Positions 25,892-35,552 are shown, numbered from the stretch's first letter. The stretch: DNA of 64,000 nucleotides from Oscillospiraceae bacterium (GCA_900768705.1 CAAGEB010000011.1:1-64000), one strand, 5' to 3'. Notes: generated by a model not told the origin, from the letters alone. A program made the numbers and translations.

Positions 25892-27529
25892 TTATTTATT
25901 CTCAGCGTCGTACAATCCGCCAAGAAATTTATTCATAGCACTTGCTGCCGAATAATTATGTTTCGTATTTTCTTTAAGGTTTTTCGTCCTTCCGAAAATT
26001 GCTTCCATGTCAATATGACTTATGATTTCATTACCCAAATCTTTTGCAATTTTGACACACTCGTGCCGCCACTCTTTTTGCTTATTCTCGGCGTCGTCCA
26101 GCTTTGGATCGAGTGTGCATAGCCACTTTCTGAATGGAGCGTCAATCCGATTATAAAAATCCGCTTTTGCCTTGTTTGCGGCAACGATAGAGGAACCGGC
26201 ATTATCTTTTTCAACATAATCGCCGCCCTCCGACAAATTGATTTCTTCCGCCAATGTCCACACTTTTCTTGCAATAGTGTCACAAAACTCCACACTGTTC
26301 AGTACCATCTTACGCCATTGCTTGTTCATATCAGAAATTAATGACGCATGGATTTGTAAAGAATCGGAGAAAACATTTGTAACAAAGAAATCCTTGTCAC
26401 CATATTGAACAGATGCAATTTGTAAATATATTAATTTATTGTCAAGCTTCTGTTCCTGTTCCAATAATTCAATCCAAGAAACTACCCCTGGTTTCCGAAT
26501 GTTCTCATCACTAGGTATTAGTGCTGAGAAATCTCTCCAAAATTGCTTTGCGCTATTGTGTCTTTGCGGAACATATATATTGGTTTTCTTTTTTTTATCA
26601 TTCCTCCATACTGTCATCGGTTCAATAAAAGCATTTTCCTTATCAAAAAAATCACCGCCGATTAAATAATATCCTTTAACCTCTTGATTTTCCTTTATAA
26701 GAAACACCCGTCTTGATTGCAATGTATAAAGTTCCGACAAATTATCGGGCATAATTATTTTAATGCGTTCGCCATCAGGAATCTTTTCACGCTCCCAAAT
26801 CGGTTTTTCTTCGCCATATAGCTCGTCATTGTTATCAACAATAATTAAATTCAACATAAGTGTTTCAAAAAGATTATTTCCGGAAACGCAAACCAAACCA
26901 AGCCTTCCAAGCCAACCAGCACTCATTGATATTTTTTCAGCTTTGCCGCTATTATATTTGCCTTTTGCTTCGCTTGAAGCCTTCGCAGATGTATCATCGA
27001 AAGCATTTAAATAAGTAAGCCACCTTGCAGCTTCCGAAAATGTCATTGTTTCCTTGCTTTCACCGCTTACATTAGTAAACAAACGCGCCTTATTGTTGCT
27101 TTCCGATAAAGTTCCGTATAATTTAGACGCCTTATATTTTGTTCCCACTTTAGCGTGTTCGGATTGAAAAAACGGTCTCTCCGGGTGGAAAAGCCAGAAG
27201 CGTTCTTTTTGTGTTTCAAGATAATCAGCGATTACTTTTATCGGAAACTTTCCGTTTTTCCAAAGCTCCTCCCACCTGTCAAGTGCATCATCAATATCCT
27301 TAAACGGAGCAATATTACCGTTCAAATCATACCTTGAAAAAACCGTATGCAAAATTGCAAGCAGCAATCTCAAAACCGCAAAATCCTGTGTTGGAAGCTC
27401 GCCGCACAAATCCTTATACTTATGAGCGTCCTCAAACAACTGTATCAGCGATACTTCGTGAATATTGCAGTCAAAATCCACCACCCGCAGCCACGGTTCG
27501 TAAAGCAGACAATACTCTTTTTCGTTCAA
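25892..27529 (-). CDS. cas8e: Cas8e (Cse1/CasA) Cascade large subunit
   Basis: 545 residues. The N-terminus NEKEYCLLYEPWLRVVDFD and ELPTQDFAVLRLLLAILHTV match Cse1. The central part has FWLFHPERPFFQ and the AARWLTYLNAFDD segment of the family. The large subunit reads the PAM and recruits Cas3. It follows cas3 with two bases between. The C-terminal half is a helical bundle (from about 390). The family is sequence-divergent, so the PAM cannot be inferred from it. Confidence 0.92.
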   Translation of the reverse strand: MNEKEYCLLYEPWLRVVDFDCNIHEVSLIQLFEDAHKYKDLCGELPTQDFAVLRLLLAILHTVFSRYDLNGNIAPFKDIDDALDRWEELWKNGKFPIKVIADYLETQKERFWLFHPERPFFQSEHAKVGTKYKASKLYGTLSESNNKARLFTNVSGESKETMTFSEAARWLTYLNAFDDTSAKASSEAKGKYNSGKAEKISMSAGWLGRLGLVCVSGNNLFETLMLNLIIVDNNDELYGEEKPIWEREKIPDGERIKIIMPDNLSELYTLQSRRVFLIKENQEVKGYYLIGGDFFDKENAFIEPMTVWRNDKKKKTNIYVPQRHNSAKQFWRDFSALIPSDENIRKPGVVSWIELLEQEQKLDNKLIYLQIASVQYGDKDFFVTNVFSDSLQIHASLISDMNKQWRKMVLNSVEFCDTIARKVWTLAEEINLSEGGDYVEKDNAGSSIVAANKAKADFYNRIDAPFRKWLCTLDPKLDDAENKQKEWRHECVKIAKDLGNEIISHIDMEAIFGRTKNLKENTKHNYSAASAMNKFLGGLYDAENK

Positions 27530-27531
27530 AT

Positions 27532-30186
27532 TTATACCTCCTTATCGCATACAAGTCCGGTTTCCTGTGAATAAGTTACCTTAAACCCACACAAATCCGT
27601 ACTCAGTTTTTCATCAAGCAATAAAAACAACTCCCCTTTCAGCCAATGGGACTGCTGAAAACCTGTTAAGCTCTTATCGATTTTTTCAAGTTCGCCAATA
27701 GTTCTTTCTATGTTGTAACAGAATTTTGACGGAAGTCGGAGCTTTTGCTGTGCAATAAGCTTGCAATCCTCTTCAAGCGGACAAATATCCGTGGAATATT
27801 TTTTTCCTGCATTATGCCACGGCAAAAATCCCACCATACCATTCTGGTATTTCACCAAAACAATAACCTCAATGGAAGAAATACCGTCACGCACAGCCGC
27901 CAGTCCATTTTGCTCGGTATCTCCGACGCCGTTATTCAGCCAACCGTGAAGACCATTTCTGCACAAACTGTTTTTAGGAGTTGCCATTAAAAATTCATCG
28001 GCTTTTCTTTGCTTTGACTCTAATAAAAATGTATAATCCCTAAATGCTGCTTGTTCCTCCTCGGTTTTAAGCTCGACTTCTCTACTGTAAGTATCGCAAA
28101 CCAATCGATCTATATCATTTGGAATATAAATTGTATCGGGAAGTATATCTTTTGTCCGCATCAGCAGCCATTCCGTATAGATTTTTTTTGACGGTTCATC
28201 AAGATTTTCTGTTCCCAAAACAATACACTCCGGAATATCATATCCGTTTGGTCTGCTGCGTGGGTGACGCTGCAATCTTCCCATTCTTTGCAGCAATAAA
28301 TCCATAGGACATAAATCGGTTATAAGAATATCGAAATCAATATCAAGTGATTGTTCCAAAACCTGCGTCCCCACAACAATTGTCCCTTTGCGTTGTTCAT
28401 CATTGGAATTATTACCGACAGCTGATTTTAATATTTCTTCCTTTTTCATTCTATCGGGAATAACATACTGTGCGTGATATAAAATGACATTTGAGTTTTC
28501 GATTTCACCTGCCATTTCCGCAAAATGCTGCGCTCTGCCAACAGTATTGCAAATAATCCCTATGCATGCCCCCGAACCTACAGCACGATTAATTTCGTTC
28601 AAAACGCAATTATCATCGGATCTGACAATCCTAACGCCCTTTTTATCTGCATTAAACGGTAAAGAAATAGATTTGATTTCGTTTTGATCAATATATGTCA
28701 AGCGAGGATACACCGTATCGGGTATAGTTATCGTTTCATTTCTGCACGGATATAAATAAGCCTTCAACAGCTCTATTCGCCTATCCTTAGGAAGAGTTGC
28801 CGAAAGAAGTATAACAGGGACATTGTATTCGTGCAGCCATGTTAAAGCTCTTTTGAGATATCTGTTCATATAAGCATCATAAGCGTGGCACTCATCAACT
28901 ATAACCACTTTCTGAGATAATCCCAATTGCAGCAGCATAGCGTGTTTTTTCTTTAAAACCGACATCAGAAGTCTGTCAACAGTACCGACCACCAGATCTG
29001 CCAGCAAAGATTGTTTATTACCTTTAAAGAAAGAATTAACCGTTACCCCGTTGAAATCTTCGTCATCAACATTTATTTTACTGTCTTTAAGACTATCAAA
29101 TAAAGGCTGAAAATCCGAATTGCTGTGTGCCAAATTTACACTGATACTGTGGAATTCTTCAGAAGCCTGAAAATTTGCCCAAGGGATAATACGCTCAAAT
29201 ATTCCGTTTGCGGTAGCCTGAGTCGGAAGTCCAAAAAACAGTCCGTTTTTATCACAATGACAAGCAAGAATTTCAGCAGCAGCCAAAGCAGTTTCTGTCT
29301 TTCCGATACCCATAGGAGCTTCCAGAATGAAAAGCCCGGGTTTAGTACATTTTTCTACTGTTTCGACAACAGACTTCTGAATTTCGTTCATCTGAAAGCC
29401 AAAGCGTTCACAGAAATCATTATCAGAAATATGTTCAAGTGAAGGACTCCAGACATCTGGAAAATCAAATCTATCTACGGCTCTTTCCAGACGGTCTTCG
29501 GGATATTCCTTAATCATTTCATCTGAATCTATCAATCCGAATTTAGTCTGATCACTTGCAAGCCAATCCGCCATAATCAGCAATCCGGACAAAAGCACAA
29601 GAGAACACATATTTAATTTTACCGATTTATCCGGATTTTCCGCAAACCCGGACATCTCAAGCGAATAATCAAACCACTCTTTGTATAACCCGTCCCACAG
29701 CTTTTTATTGTTCGGTTTTCCGTAAAAATGATTAGGATATTGTTCCATCAAATCATTTATATTTTTATTTGCCGTCATACCGTGATGAGCTCCAACGATT
29801 GATGCAATCCCTTTCGGAAAACCTAAATTAAGTAAAATTGCCTCACCGCATACGGAGTGACCCGATTTATCTTTATTCAATAAATCAAACGGTATATCAA
29901 TACCGTTTTGTTCAAATAAATATCGTCTTTCAGGAAGAGATTTCAGAATTTTTAATTGAAAAAGCGGTGTAATCTTTCCGATATCATGAAGATAAGCCAA
30001 CAGAACAGCGTACTTTCGGAAAAGATTAAAGTCCATTCCGCATATTTCACTAAGTGGTTGGAAACGGTTTCTCAAAAGATAATCTATAATCTCCGCCGTA
30101 TCACGGGCGTGTACCCAAAGTGGGAGCCACTTCCCTTCTTTATCGGATTTAGCAATAATCAGCCTAAGATTATCGGACAAAATCAT
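27532..30186 (-). CDS. cas3: Cas3 HD nuclease-helicase
   Basis: 884 residues from the ATG at 30186, preferred over a GTG at 30195 that abuts the AGGGG ribosome site. The N-terminal HD nuclease has LLAYLHDIGK (HD at about 67-68 from this start), the histidine of SGHSVCGEA and GAHHG. The SF2 helicase has Walker A APMGIGKTET (about 290), DECH (about 431-434), SATLP (about 462) and motif VI LLLQRMGRLQRH (about 635). Cas3 is recruited by target-bound Cascade and degrades invading DNA. First gene of the cas operon, with its own strong promoter. All catalytic motifs look intact. Confidence 0.95.
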   Translation of the reverse strand: MILSDNLRLIIAKSDKEGKWLPLWVHARDTAEIIDYLLRNRFQPLSEICGMDFNLFRKYAVLLAYLHDIGKITPLFQLKILKSLPERRYLFEQNGIDIPFDLLNKDKSGHSVCGEAILLNLGFPKGIASIVGAHHGMTANKNINDLMEQYPNHFYGKPNNKKLWDGLYKEWFDYSLEMSGFAENPDKSVKLNMCSLVLLSGLLIMADWLASDQTKFGLIDSDEMIKEYPEDRLERAVDRFDFPDVWSPSLEHISDNDFCERFGFQMNEIQKSVVETVEKCTKPGLFILEAPMGIGKTETALAAAEILACHCDKNGLFFGLPTQATANGIFERIIPWANFQASEEFHSISVNLAHSNSDFQPLFDSLKDSKINVDDEDFNGVTVNSFFKGNKQSLLADLVVGTVDRLLMSVLKKKHAMLLQLGLSQKVVIVDECHAYDAYMNRYLKRALTWLHEYNVPVILLSATLPKDRRIELLKAYLYPCRNETITIPDTVYPRLTYIDQNEIKSISLPFNADKKGVRIVRSDDNCVLNEINRAVGSGACIGIICNTVGRAQHFAEMAGEIENSNVILYHAQYVIPDRMKKEEILKSAVGNNSNDEQRKGTIVVGTQVLEQSLDIDFDILITDLCPMDLLLQRMGRLQRHPRSRPNGYDIPECIVLGTENLDEPSKKIYTEWLLMRTKDILPDTIYIPNDIDRLVCDTYSREVELKTEEEQAAFRDYTFLLESKQRKADEFLMATPKNSLCRNGLHGWLNNGVGDTEQNGLAAVRDGISSIEVIVLVKYQNGMVGFLPWHNAGKKYSTDICPLEEDCKLIAQQKLRLPSKFCYNIERTIGELEKIDKSLTGFQQSHWLKGELFLLLDEKLSTDLCGFKVTYSQETGLVCDKEV

Positions 30187-30208
30187 TTTGCTCACCCCTA
30201 CAAGCTAA

Positions 30209-30237
30209 ATTATAGCATATCTAATTTAACTTGTCAA
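30209..30237 (-). promoter_or_regulatory. Sigma-A promoter of the cas operon
   Basis: Minus-strand TTGACA (30237-30232), 17-base spacer, TATAAT (30214-30209): perfect consensus, with a leader of only about 16 bases before the cas3 start. The box overlaps the imperfect inverted repeat GCTATAATTTAGC. All eight cas genes can be read from here. Confidence 0.85.
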
Positions 30238-30573
30238 TATTTACATAAAATTTTCACATTTCCTCAATATTTATAAATATATCACAAAAAGAAGGTAAAA
30301 ATCGGCTAAAAAAAGCCGGAAATTCCTTTTTCTGGAAACCCCGGCTTTGGTTATAAAAAATTTTTTTTGCGCATCAAATATTATGCAAAAAATCAGCTTA
30401 TTTCCGTAATCAAACCGTACCCGGCTATCCCGCATTACGCTCTGACTATTACACTGCATTATCGTGACACCGTTTTAATCAATCGGCAATCAACTACTTG
30501 GTTTTCAAACAGCATCGCTCCGGCATCCCGAACACCGCATAATAACTGATATTTTGGTTTAGCACAGCATATA
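30238..30573. other. Gene-free stretch between cas3 and the small membrane protein
   Basis: About 335 bases. It contains the minus-strand terminator at 30306-30348. Between 30349 and 30573 no convincing gene exists, although one minus-strand frame (including LLCGVRDAGAMLFENQVVDC) reads like a protein fragment before a TAA, suggesting a decayed gene. I recognise no structured RNA family here. Confidence 0.4.
30306..30348 (-). terminator. Minus-strand terminator insulating the cas promoter
   Basis: On the minus strand AAAGCCGG and CCGGCTTT close a long hairpin with an inner stem (TTCC/GGAA), followed by a run of T residues. It should stop transcription from the 30.6-31.8 kb genes before the cas promoter. 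Confidence 0.7.
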
Positions 30574-30981
30574 TCACTTATGTTTTTTATATATCCATCT
30601 AGTTAATTTCGCTAGAGCGAAAGAGGGCAATTGTACAACAAGCATTTCTAATACTATAATTACCGCATCGGTATAAACATCGGGATTAAAAAATTGGGAA
30701 CTTCCTCTATGGAGATAGTATAATAAATACACCCCCTCGTTTTCGAATATCAAGACAAACAGAAGTGTAATAACCGCACCGCAGAATATTACGTATACGG
30801 GCAAATCAAAACAAAGAACCGCCATATACGTTATAAGTATTACCGCAACAAATGAGCAAGCTATTTGGATGTCATCAAAACTGCCGTTCATAGCGTACAT
30901 AATAGAATGAATAAGTATATGCATTAGCAACACCAATACTTGCATCCCGATACCTAAACTTATGTTTTTTGCAATCTTCAT
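30574..30981 (-). CDS. Small four-helix membrane protein, unknown
   Basis: 135 residues; ATG 30981 with AGGAGG 7 bases upstream. Four hydrophobic segments (about 8-28, 40-60, 64-84, 105-125) with short loops and a basic C-terminus (YKKHK). I do not recognise a family and no catalytic motif is apparent. The start overlaps the end of a decayed reading frame by three bases, so it was probably the second gene of a unit whose first gene is now broken. Confidence 0.6.
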   Translation of the reverse strand: MKIAKNISLGIGMQVLVLLMHILIHSIMYAMNGSFDDIQIACSFVAVILITYMAVLCFDLPVYVIFCGAVITLLFVLIFENEGVYLLYYLHRGSSQFFNPDVYTDAVIIVLEMLVVQLPSFALAKLTRWIYKKHK

Positions 30982-31085
30982 TCAATCCTCCTGCCTATTG
31001 ATGTGGAACATTTGCAGTCCTCCGTGAAATGTCGGAAAACGCCTTAACGGTAATAGCTGTCCTTATCAACAATATGATAGTTCAT
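30978..31085 (-). pseudogene. Remnant of a small reading frame, possibly a GyrI-like domain
   Basis: A GGGAGGG ribosome site precedes an ATG at 31085 (minus strand) and the frame reads MNYHIVDKDSYYR, then TAA (31046-31044), then GVFRHFTEDCKCSTSIG in the same frame up to a TGA overlapping the next ATG. The start resembles the beginning of GyrI/AraC effector-binding-like proteins, which open with MNY-x-IV-x-K. It is far too short to be a complete domain. Read as a truncated, stop-interrupted relic; a leader peptide ending at 31044 is the alternative. Confidence 0.35.
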
Positions 31086-31149
31086 TGTGAAACCCTCCCG
31101 GGATTGAATCTTTTACGCACTCCAATATTATCAACAATTTCGCTGAAAA

Positions 31150-31692
31150 TCAAATTACAAACTCATTTATAATATTCCCGTCAAGGTCTTTCCAAACAAA
31201 AACGCCCTTTTCATAAATCATATATCCGTGCCAGCTGTTTTCCTTGGGAATTGATACAGACCCGGGATTCATGTAAATATAGTTCTCATGCACTGTACAT
31301 TTCGGTATATGGGTATGCCCGTTAAGCAGTATATCGCCCTTTTTCAGCGGAGGAAGATTGTTTTCGTTCCACTTATGCCCATGGGTGGCAAATATGGTAA
31401 CTTCTCCTGCGGAAATCAGAGCGTAATCGGCAAGGACGGGAAATTCCAATACCATCTGGTCAACCTCGGCTTCACAATTTCCCCTGACGCAAAGAATATC
31501 ATTCTTAAAACCGTTCAATGCCTCAATCACCCGTTTCGGAGCATAATCACGGGGCAGCTCGTTCCGTGGACCGTGATACAGCAGGTCGCCCAGAAGAAGC
31601 AGTCTGTCTGTGGCTTCCGATTGGTATGCCTCCAGCATTTTATCGCAATAAAAAGCCGAACCGTGAATATCCGACGCTATCATTAATTTCAT
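31150..31692 (-). CDS. YfcE-type metallophosphoesterase
   Basis: 180 residues from the ATG at 31692 (AAAGGTAAG upstream); the longer frame runs back into the ATP-grasp gene. Calcineurin-like phosphoesterase motifs in order: SDIHG (about 6-10), LLGDLLYHGPRN (about 38), RGNCE (about 75), THGH (about 110) and NGHTHIP (about 132), which together bind two metals. E. coli YfcE acts on phosphodiesters such as model substrates; the physiological substrate is not known. Four bases after the ATP-grasp gene, so co-transcribed with it. Confidence 0.88.
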   Translation of the reverse strand: MKLMIASDIHGSAFYCDKMLEAYQSEATDRLLLLGDLLYHGPRNELPRDYAPKRVIEALNGFKNDILCVRGNCEAEVDQMVLEFPVLADYALISAGEVTIFATHGHKWNENNLPPLKKGDILLNGHTHIPKCTVHENYIYMNPGSVSIPKENSWHGYMIYEKGVFVWKDLDGNIINEFVI

Positions 31693-31696
31693 AAGC

Positions 31697-32725
31697 TTAC
31701 CTTTGTCCTTCAAAAAAATCGTCGCCAAGAACCTCTCTGAATTTTGGAAGGATACCGATTTTATTATCAATATGACCGCTGTTCTGTACCATATCATAAC
31801 CCGGAAGCGTATTTCCTTCCACGATAACAGGCTTTTCGGGAGTTATTGCCACATCCCAGCCCACATATCCCACCTGCGGATATTTCAGAGCAGCTTTTTT
31901 GCATATCTCCACGGCTTCGTTAAACATAGGCACTTCAAATCCGCAGAACCGTGTTCCGGTAACGGGATGGGCTTCGTAATACTCCCCCGTCGCTTCGCAG
32001 AATGCAGGCTTATGTACCACGCCGTCGTCTCCCACTCGAACATACATTCCACCGCTGCATATATTATCCACACAGGTTTTTCCGTTTCCGATACGCATGA
32101 GAGTGTACATAAGATGAACGGAACCGTTATAATTCACGGTAACAATACGCAGTGTGTTGATTGAGCTGGGTGAAAGAGAGCTCATTTTTTCATTCTGCTT
32201 AATTTCCTCTTCTACAAGAAACTGATTATTACCGGTAAGTTTCTTGTAAAGTGCATTAAAATCAGTGCTATCGTCAATAACTTCTCTGGTTATTCCCTCA
32301 CCGCCGAAGCTGTTAAGTGCCTTTGCAAAAACTGTTTTTTTGCCGATACAGAATTTTTCCAGTCCCTTTGCGCCAACCTCGCAGATATTTATAAAATCCC
32401 TGCCGATATAATCCCTAAACTGCTCGTTAAATTCAAACTTGTTGTCAAAATAATGGAAATACTCCTTATCATTCAGCTTATGGGATATGAATAAATTATC
32501 ATTCATCGTCATAAAGCTTTTCCGGTTTTTGCCCTTGATATTGCAAAACCCAAAAACACGATAATCCTGATACCCAACCGAATAGCGGAATATGCACCAC
32601 ATCATATCCAGAAAAAGCCCAGCTCTGTTTTTTCCGGTTTCTTTATGAATAATATTTATTTGCTTATTCATTCGTTTAAAGCTTCCGCCGAATATGCGGC
32701 GGCAGAGTGTTCCGATTTTTCCCAT
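31697..32725 (-). CDS. Sugar-transfer-associated ATP-grasp protein
   Basis: 342 residues from the ATG at 32725 (GGGGAG upstream). An ATP-grasp ligase fold: KTVFAKALNSFGGEGI (about 130-145, nucleotide-binding lysine and glycine loop), FLVEEEIKQNEKM (about 170), LRIVTVNYNG (about 193) and the metal-binding end VGWDVAITPEKPVIVEGN with aspartate and glutamate/asparagine. The pattern fits the sugar-transfer-associated ATP-grasp family (PF14397), found in polysaccharide loci and thought to attach amino acids or similar groups to glycans. No glycosyltransferase is adjacent, so the context does not fix a substrate. Confidence 0.8.
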   Translation of the reverse strand: MGKIGTLCRRIFGGSFKRMNKQINIIHKETGKNRAGLFLDMMWCIFRYSVGYQDYRVFGFCNIKGKNRKSFMTMNDNLFISHKLNDKEYFHYFDNKFEFNEQFRDYIGRDFINICEVGAKGLEKFCIGKKTVFAKALNSFGGEGITREVIDDSTDFNALYKKLTGNNQFLVEEEIKQNEKMSSLSPSSINTLRIVTVNYNGSVHLMYTLMRIGNGKTCVDNICSGGMYVRVGDDGVVHKPAFCEATGEYYEAHPVTGTRFCGFEVPMFNEAVEICKKAALKYPQVGYVGWDVAITPEKPVIVEGNTLPGYDMVQNSGHIDNKIGILPKFREVLGDDFFEGQR

Positions 32726-32830
32726 CAATATACTCCCCGAAACAAAAATTTTAAGAAAACGCTGTTAATATATTTTAGCACATAATAAACATTTTTGCAA
32801 TAGCTTTTTGAATATATCAAGGAAAAGCAT

Positions 32831-32860
32831 AAAAAAAGCGGGCTTGCAGACTGCAAGCCC
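32831..32860 (-). terminator. Intrinsic terminator of glnN
   Basis: On the minus strand GGGCTTGCAG-TCT-GCAAGCCC forms a near-perfect stem followed by GC and seven T residues. It lies about 110 bases after the glnN stop; the interval has one small inverted repeat (CGGAA/TTCCG near 32900) and no gene. Confidence 0.88.
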
Positions 32861-32970
32861 AAAGGGAAAGGGAGCGGGATATCTAATAGTGTCAAGCATC
32901 GGAATTTTCCGACGCCCGACTCTCTACTAGCTGATTAAATCGTGCAATATATTTTTATGCACTAAACTCA

Positions 32971-35064
32971 TCATACATTGAACAGGAGTTCATCGTATGT
33001 AGGATAAGGCCAATATTCTTCGCCGACAATAGTCTCAAGCTCATCGGCAACGGCACGCAGGCTCTGCATATCTGCAAATACCTCATCGTGGTAGCAGCGA
33101 GCCTTTTCTTCTTCGCCAACAACGCCCTGAGCCTTGACAACAGCGTCGGACAGCTCAGCTGCCTTATCGCTGAGAGTTTTGGTAAGATCGTTGACCTTCT
33201 TTGCAATTTCCAGCTCAACGATGGGATCAATTCCGACAGCCTTCTTGCTTGCAGCAACATCGGAAATATCCTTGCCGAACTTCATAACAGCAGGCAGGAT
33301 TTCGGTCTTTGCCATATCGGCAGCGGTAAGAGCCTCAATGTTGATAACCTTGGAATAATTCTCAAGGAGGATTTCCTGTCTTGCGTGCAGCTCAACCTCG
33401 CTGTAAACGCCGAATTTCTTGAACAGCTTGACATTCTTTTCAGCGGTAAGGCAAGGAATTGCGTCAACGGTGGATTTCAGATTCAGCAAGCCGCGCTTTT
33501 CAGCCTCAATGGGCCACTCCTCGCCGTAACCGTTGCCGTTGAAGATAACTCTCTTATGATCCTTGATTGTTCTTACAAGCAGGTCATGAAGCTTCTCATT
33601 GAAATTCTCAGCACCCTCAAGCTCATCCGCAAACTCGGTAAGAGAATTTGCAACGATAGTATTAAGAATAGTGTTGGGACCTGCGATATTAAGTGCGGAA
33701 CCAACCATTCTGAACTCGAACTTGTTTCCTGTGAAAGCAAAAGGAGAGGTTCTGTTTCTGTCGGTGGAATCCTTCGGGAAATCAGGGAGAGAAGAAACAC
33801 CCACATTAAACATCTCACGGCCGGTAGAAGTATATTCCTTACCCTCGATAAGTGCGTCAACAACAGCCTGAAGCTCTTCGCCCAAGAAGATGGAAATAAT
33901 AGCGGGAGGTGCCTCGTTTGCGCCCAGTCTGTGGTCGTTTCCGGGAGAAGCAACGGACAGACGGAGCAGGTCGGAATATTCATCAACAGCCTTGATTATA
34001 GCTGCCAGGAATGTCAGGAACTGTGCATTCTGCATAGGAGACTTGCCGGGATCGAGAAGGTTCTGACCGTCATCTGTGGACAGGCTCCAGTTATCGTGCT
34101 TACCGGAACCGTTGATTCCTGCGAAGGGCTTCTCGTGAAGCAGGCATACAAGATCATGCTCCAGAGCGATTTTCTTCATCAGCTCCATTGTCAGCTGGTT
34201 CTGATCGGTAGCCAGATTTGCGGGAGCGAAAATCGGAGCATTTTCGTGCTGTGCGGGAGCAACTTCGTTGTGCTTGGTCTTGGAAGTAATACCCAGCTTC
34301 CAGAGATGCTCGTCAAGATCACGCATATAATCGGCAACACGCTCTTTGATAGATCCGAAATAATGATCCTCAAGCTCCTGTCCCTTGGGAGCAGGCGCAC
34401 CGAAAAGCGTTCTGCCTGTGAAAATCAGGTCTTTTCTCTTTTCATAGGTCTTTTTGTTAACAAGGAAATACTCCTGCTCTGCGCCGACTGTTGCAACTAC
34501 TCGCTTGGAGGTTTCATTGCCGAAGAGACGGAGAATTCTCAGTGCTGCGTCGGAAACAACATCCATAGAACGAAGCAAAGGAGTTTTCTTATCCAGTGCT
34601 TCACCGGAGTATGAATAAAATGCGGTAGGAATGTAAAGAGAACCACCCTTTACGAAAGCATAGGAAGTAGGATCCCACGCCGTATAGCCTCTTGCCTCAA
34701 ATGTAGCTCTGATTCCGCCGGAGGGGAAGCTGGAAGCGTCAGGCTCGCCCTTGATAAGCTCCTTGCCGGAGAATTCCATAATTACAGTTCCATCGCCCAT
34801 GGGAGAGATGAAGCTGTCGTGCTTCTCGGCGGTAATGCCTGTCATAGGCTGGAACCAGTGAGTGTAGTGAGTGGCACCCTTTTCAATTGCCCAGTCTTTC
34901 ATTGCGCTTGCTACAACATCTGCAATGCTGCTGTCAAGCTCCTTGCCTTCTGCAATGGTCTTTTTCAGTGCCTTGAATACATTCTTGGGCAAACGCTGTT
35001 TCATCGTTTCCTCATTGAATACATCAACACCGAATTCCTCAACCACATTGAATTTTTCTGCCAT
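32971..35064 (-). CDS. glnN: Glutamine synthetase type III
   Basis: 697 residues, the long size specific to GSIII (about 700, against about 450 for GSI). It makes glutamine from glutamate, ammonia and ATP. Seen: THWFQPMTG (about 66-74) with [23 protein letters not shown] (about 112-130), the catalytic region EQEYFLV (about 217), [13 protein letters not shown] (about 262), the glycine-rich HDNWSLST (about 320) and [14 protein letters not shown] (about 375). This is the usual main glutamine synthetase of many gut Bacteroidetes and Clostridia. It is monocistronic, with an attenuator-like hairpin in its leader. Confidence 0.95.
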   Translation of the reverse strand: MAEKFNVVEEFGVDVFNEETMKQRLPKNVFKALKKTIAEGKELDSSIADVVASAMKDWAIEKGATHYTHWFQPMTGITAEKHDSFISPMGDGTVIMEFSGKELIKGEPDASSFPSGGIRATFEARGYTAWDPTSYAFVKGGSLYIPTAFYSYSGEALDKKTPLLRSMDVVSDAALRILRLFGNETSKRVVATVGAEQEYFLVNKKTYEKRKDLIFTGRTLFGAPAPKGQELEDHYFGSIKERVADYMRDLDEHLWKLGITSKTKHNEVAPAQHENAPIFAPANLATDQNQLTMELMKKIALEHDLVCLLHEKPFAGINGSGKHDNWSLSTDDGQNLLDPGKSPMQNAQFLTFLAAIIKAVDEYSDLLRLSVASPGNDHRLGANEAPPAIISIFLGEELQAVVDALIEGKEYTSTGREMFNVGVSSLPDFPKDSTDRNRTSPFAFTGNKFEFRMVGSALNIAGPNTILNTIVANSLTEFADELEGAENFNEKLHDLLVRTIKDHKRVIFNGNGYGEEWPIEAEKRGLLNLKSTVDAIPCLTAEKNVKLFKKFGVYSEVELHARQEILLENYSKVINIEALTAADMAKTEILPAVMKFGKDISDVAASKKAVGIDPIVELEIAKKVNDLTKTLSDKAAELSDAVVKAQGVVGEEEKARCYHDEVFADMQSLRAVADELETIVGEEYWPYPTYDELLFNV

Positions 35065-35094
35065 ATCCCTTTTCCTCCATAAAAAATATTTTAA

Positions 35095-35144
35095 TAAAAA
35101 AATGACGCCCGAAGCACAGAGTTACCCTGTGTCCGAAACGCCAT
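35095..35144 (-). promoter_or_regulatory. Attenuator-like terminator in the glnN leader
   Basis: On the minus strand, right after the transcription start, ATGGCGTTTCGGACACAG pairs with CTGTGCTTCGGGCGTCAT (18 pairs, several G-U) and is followed by seven T residues, about 30 bases before the start codon. This would terminate most transcripts unless an antitermination factor intervenes. The loop does not fit the ANTAR hexaloop rule and no glutamine riboswitch is evident. Confidence 0.65.
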
Positions 35145-35164
35145 TGTTTCCGATTTACAATTTA

Positions 35165-35193
35165 ATTATAGCCCAAAAACCGCTTTTTGTCTA
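35165..35193 (-). promoter_or_regulatory. Promoter of glnN
   Basis: Minus-strand TAGACA (35193-35188), 17-base spacer, TATAAT (35170-35165). About 100 bases further upstream lies an inverted repeat TTTCTT-ATAC-AAGAAA (35289-35304) of unknown role; the rest of 35194-35360 is AT-rich without a gene. Confidence 0.7.
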
Positions 35194-35360
35194 TCGGATA
35201 TATAAACAAAATTAAAAAAAAATTTGTGCGAATTAAGAGCATTTTCAACAAAAATCTTCAGAAAAATGAATTTTTGATAACGCAAAAATTTCTTATACAA
35301 GAAAAATCGCTTGAATTAGCCGCAAAATTGCAAGATACGGAAAGCGGACTTTCATAGATG

Positions 35361-35552
35361 CTATTCATCCAATTTTTGCTTGCCGGAGTTGTCGCTGAAA
35401 TAACCCACGGCAATCAGATGCTTTCGCAAAACACGATTTATATACTGCGAAAAAGGGCGGTCGTCCAGCTCGGAAAGCTCCTTTATCGCCTGTATAACAT
35501 CGCTGTCCAGTGTTATACTGACCTTTTCTTTCAGTGGTCTCTGTCCGTTCAT
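35361..35552 (-). CDS. Ribbon-helix-helix (Arc/CopG-type) DNA-binding protein
   Basis: 63 residues from the ATG at 35552, behind GAGAGGTG. The fold signature is clear: a short strand KEKVSITLD (about 8-16), helix DSDVIQAIKELSELDDR, then the PFSQYINRVLRKHL turn and second helix. Such proteins act as dimers or tetramers that insert the ribbon into the major groove at repeated 6-8 bp sites. It is divergent from the surface-protein gene at 35690, whose promoter region has three TAGGAT copies, so it probably represses that promoter and its own. No toxin gene is adjacent. Confidence 0.78.
   Translation of the reverse strand: MNGQRPLKEKVSITLDSDVIQAIKELSELDDRPFSQYINRVLRKHLIAVGYFSDNSGKQKLDE

Noticed and set aside
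30271..30459. 62-codon minus-strand frame upstream of cas3
   Set aside because: It runs through the terminator hairpin at 30306-30348 and has no ribosome site.
33088..34614. 508-codon plus-strand open frame opposite glnN
   Set aside because: It is antisense to a clear glutamine synthetase III gene, has no recognisable domain, and mirrors codon bias of the real gene.
35361..35552. Antitoxin of a toxin-antitoxin pair
   Set aside because: No toxin-like gene is adjacent on either side; the divergent gene is a large surface protein.
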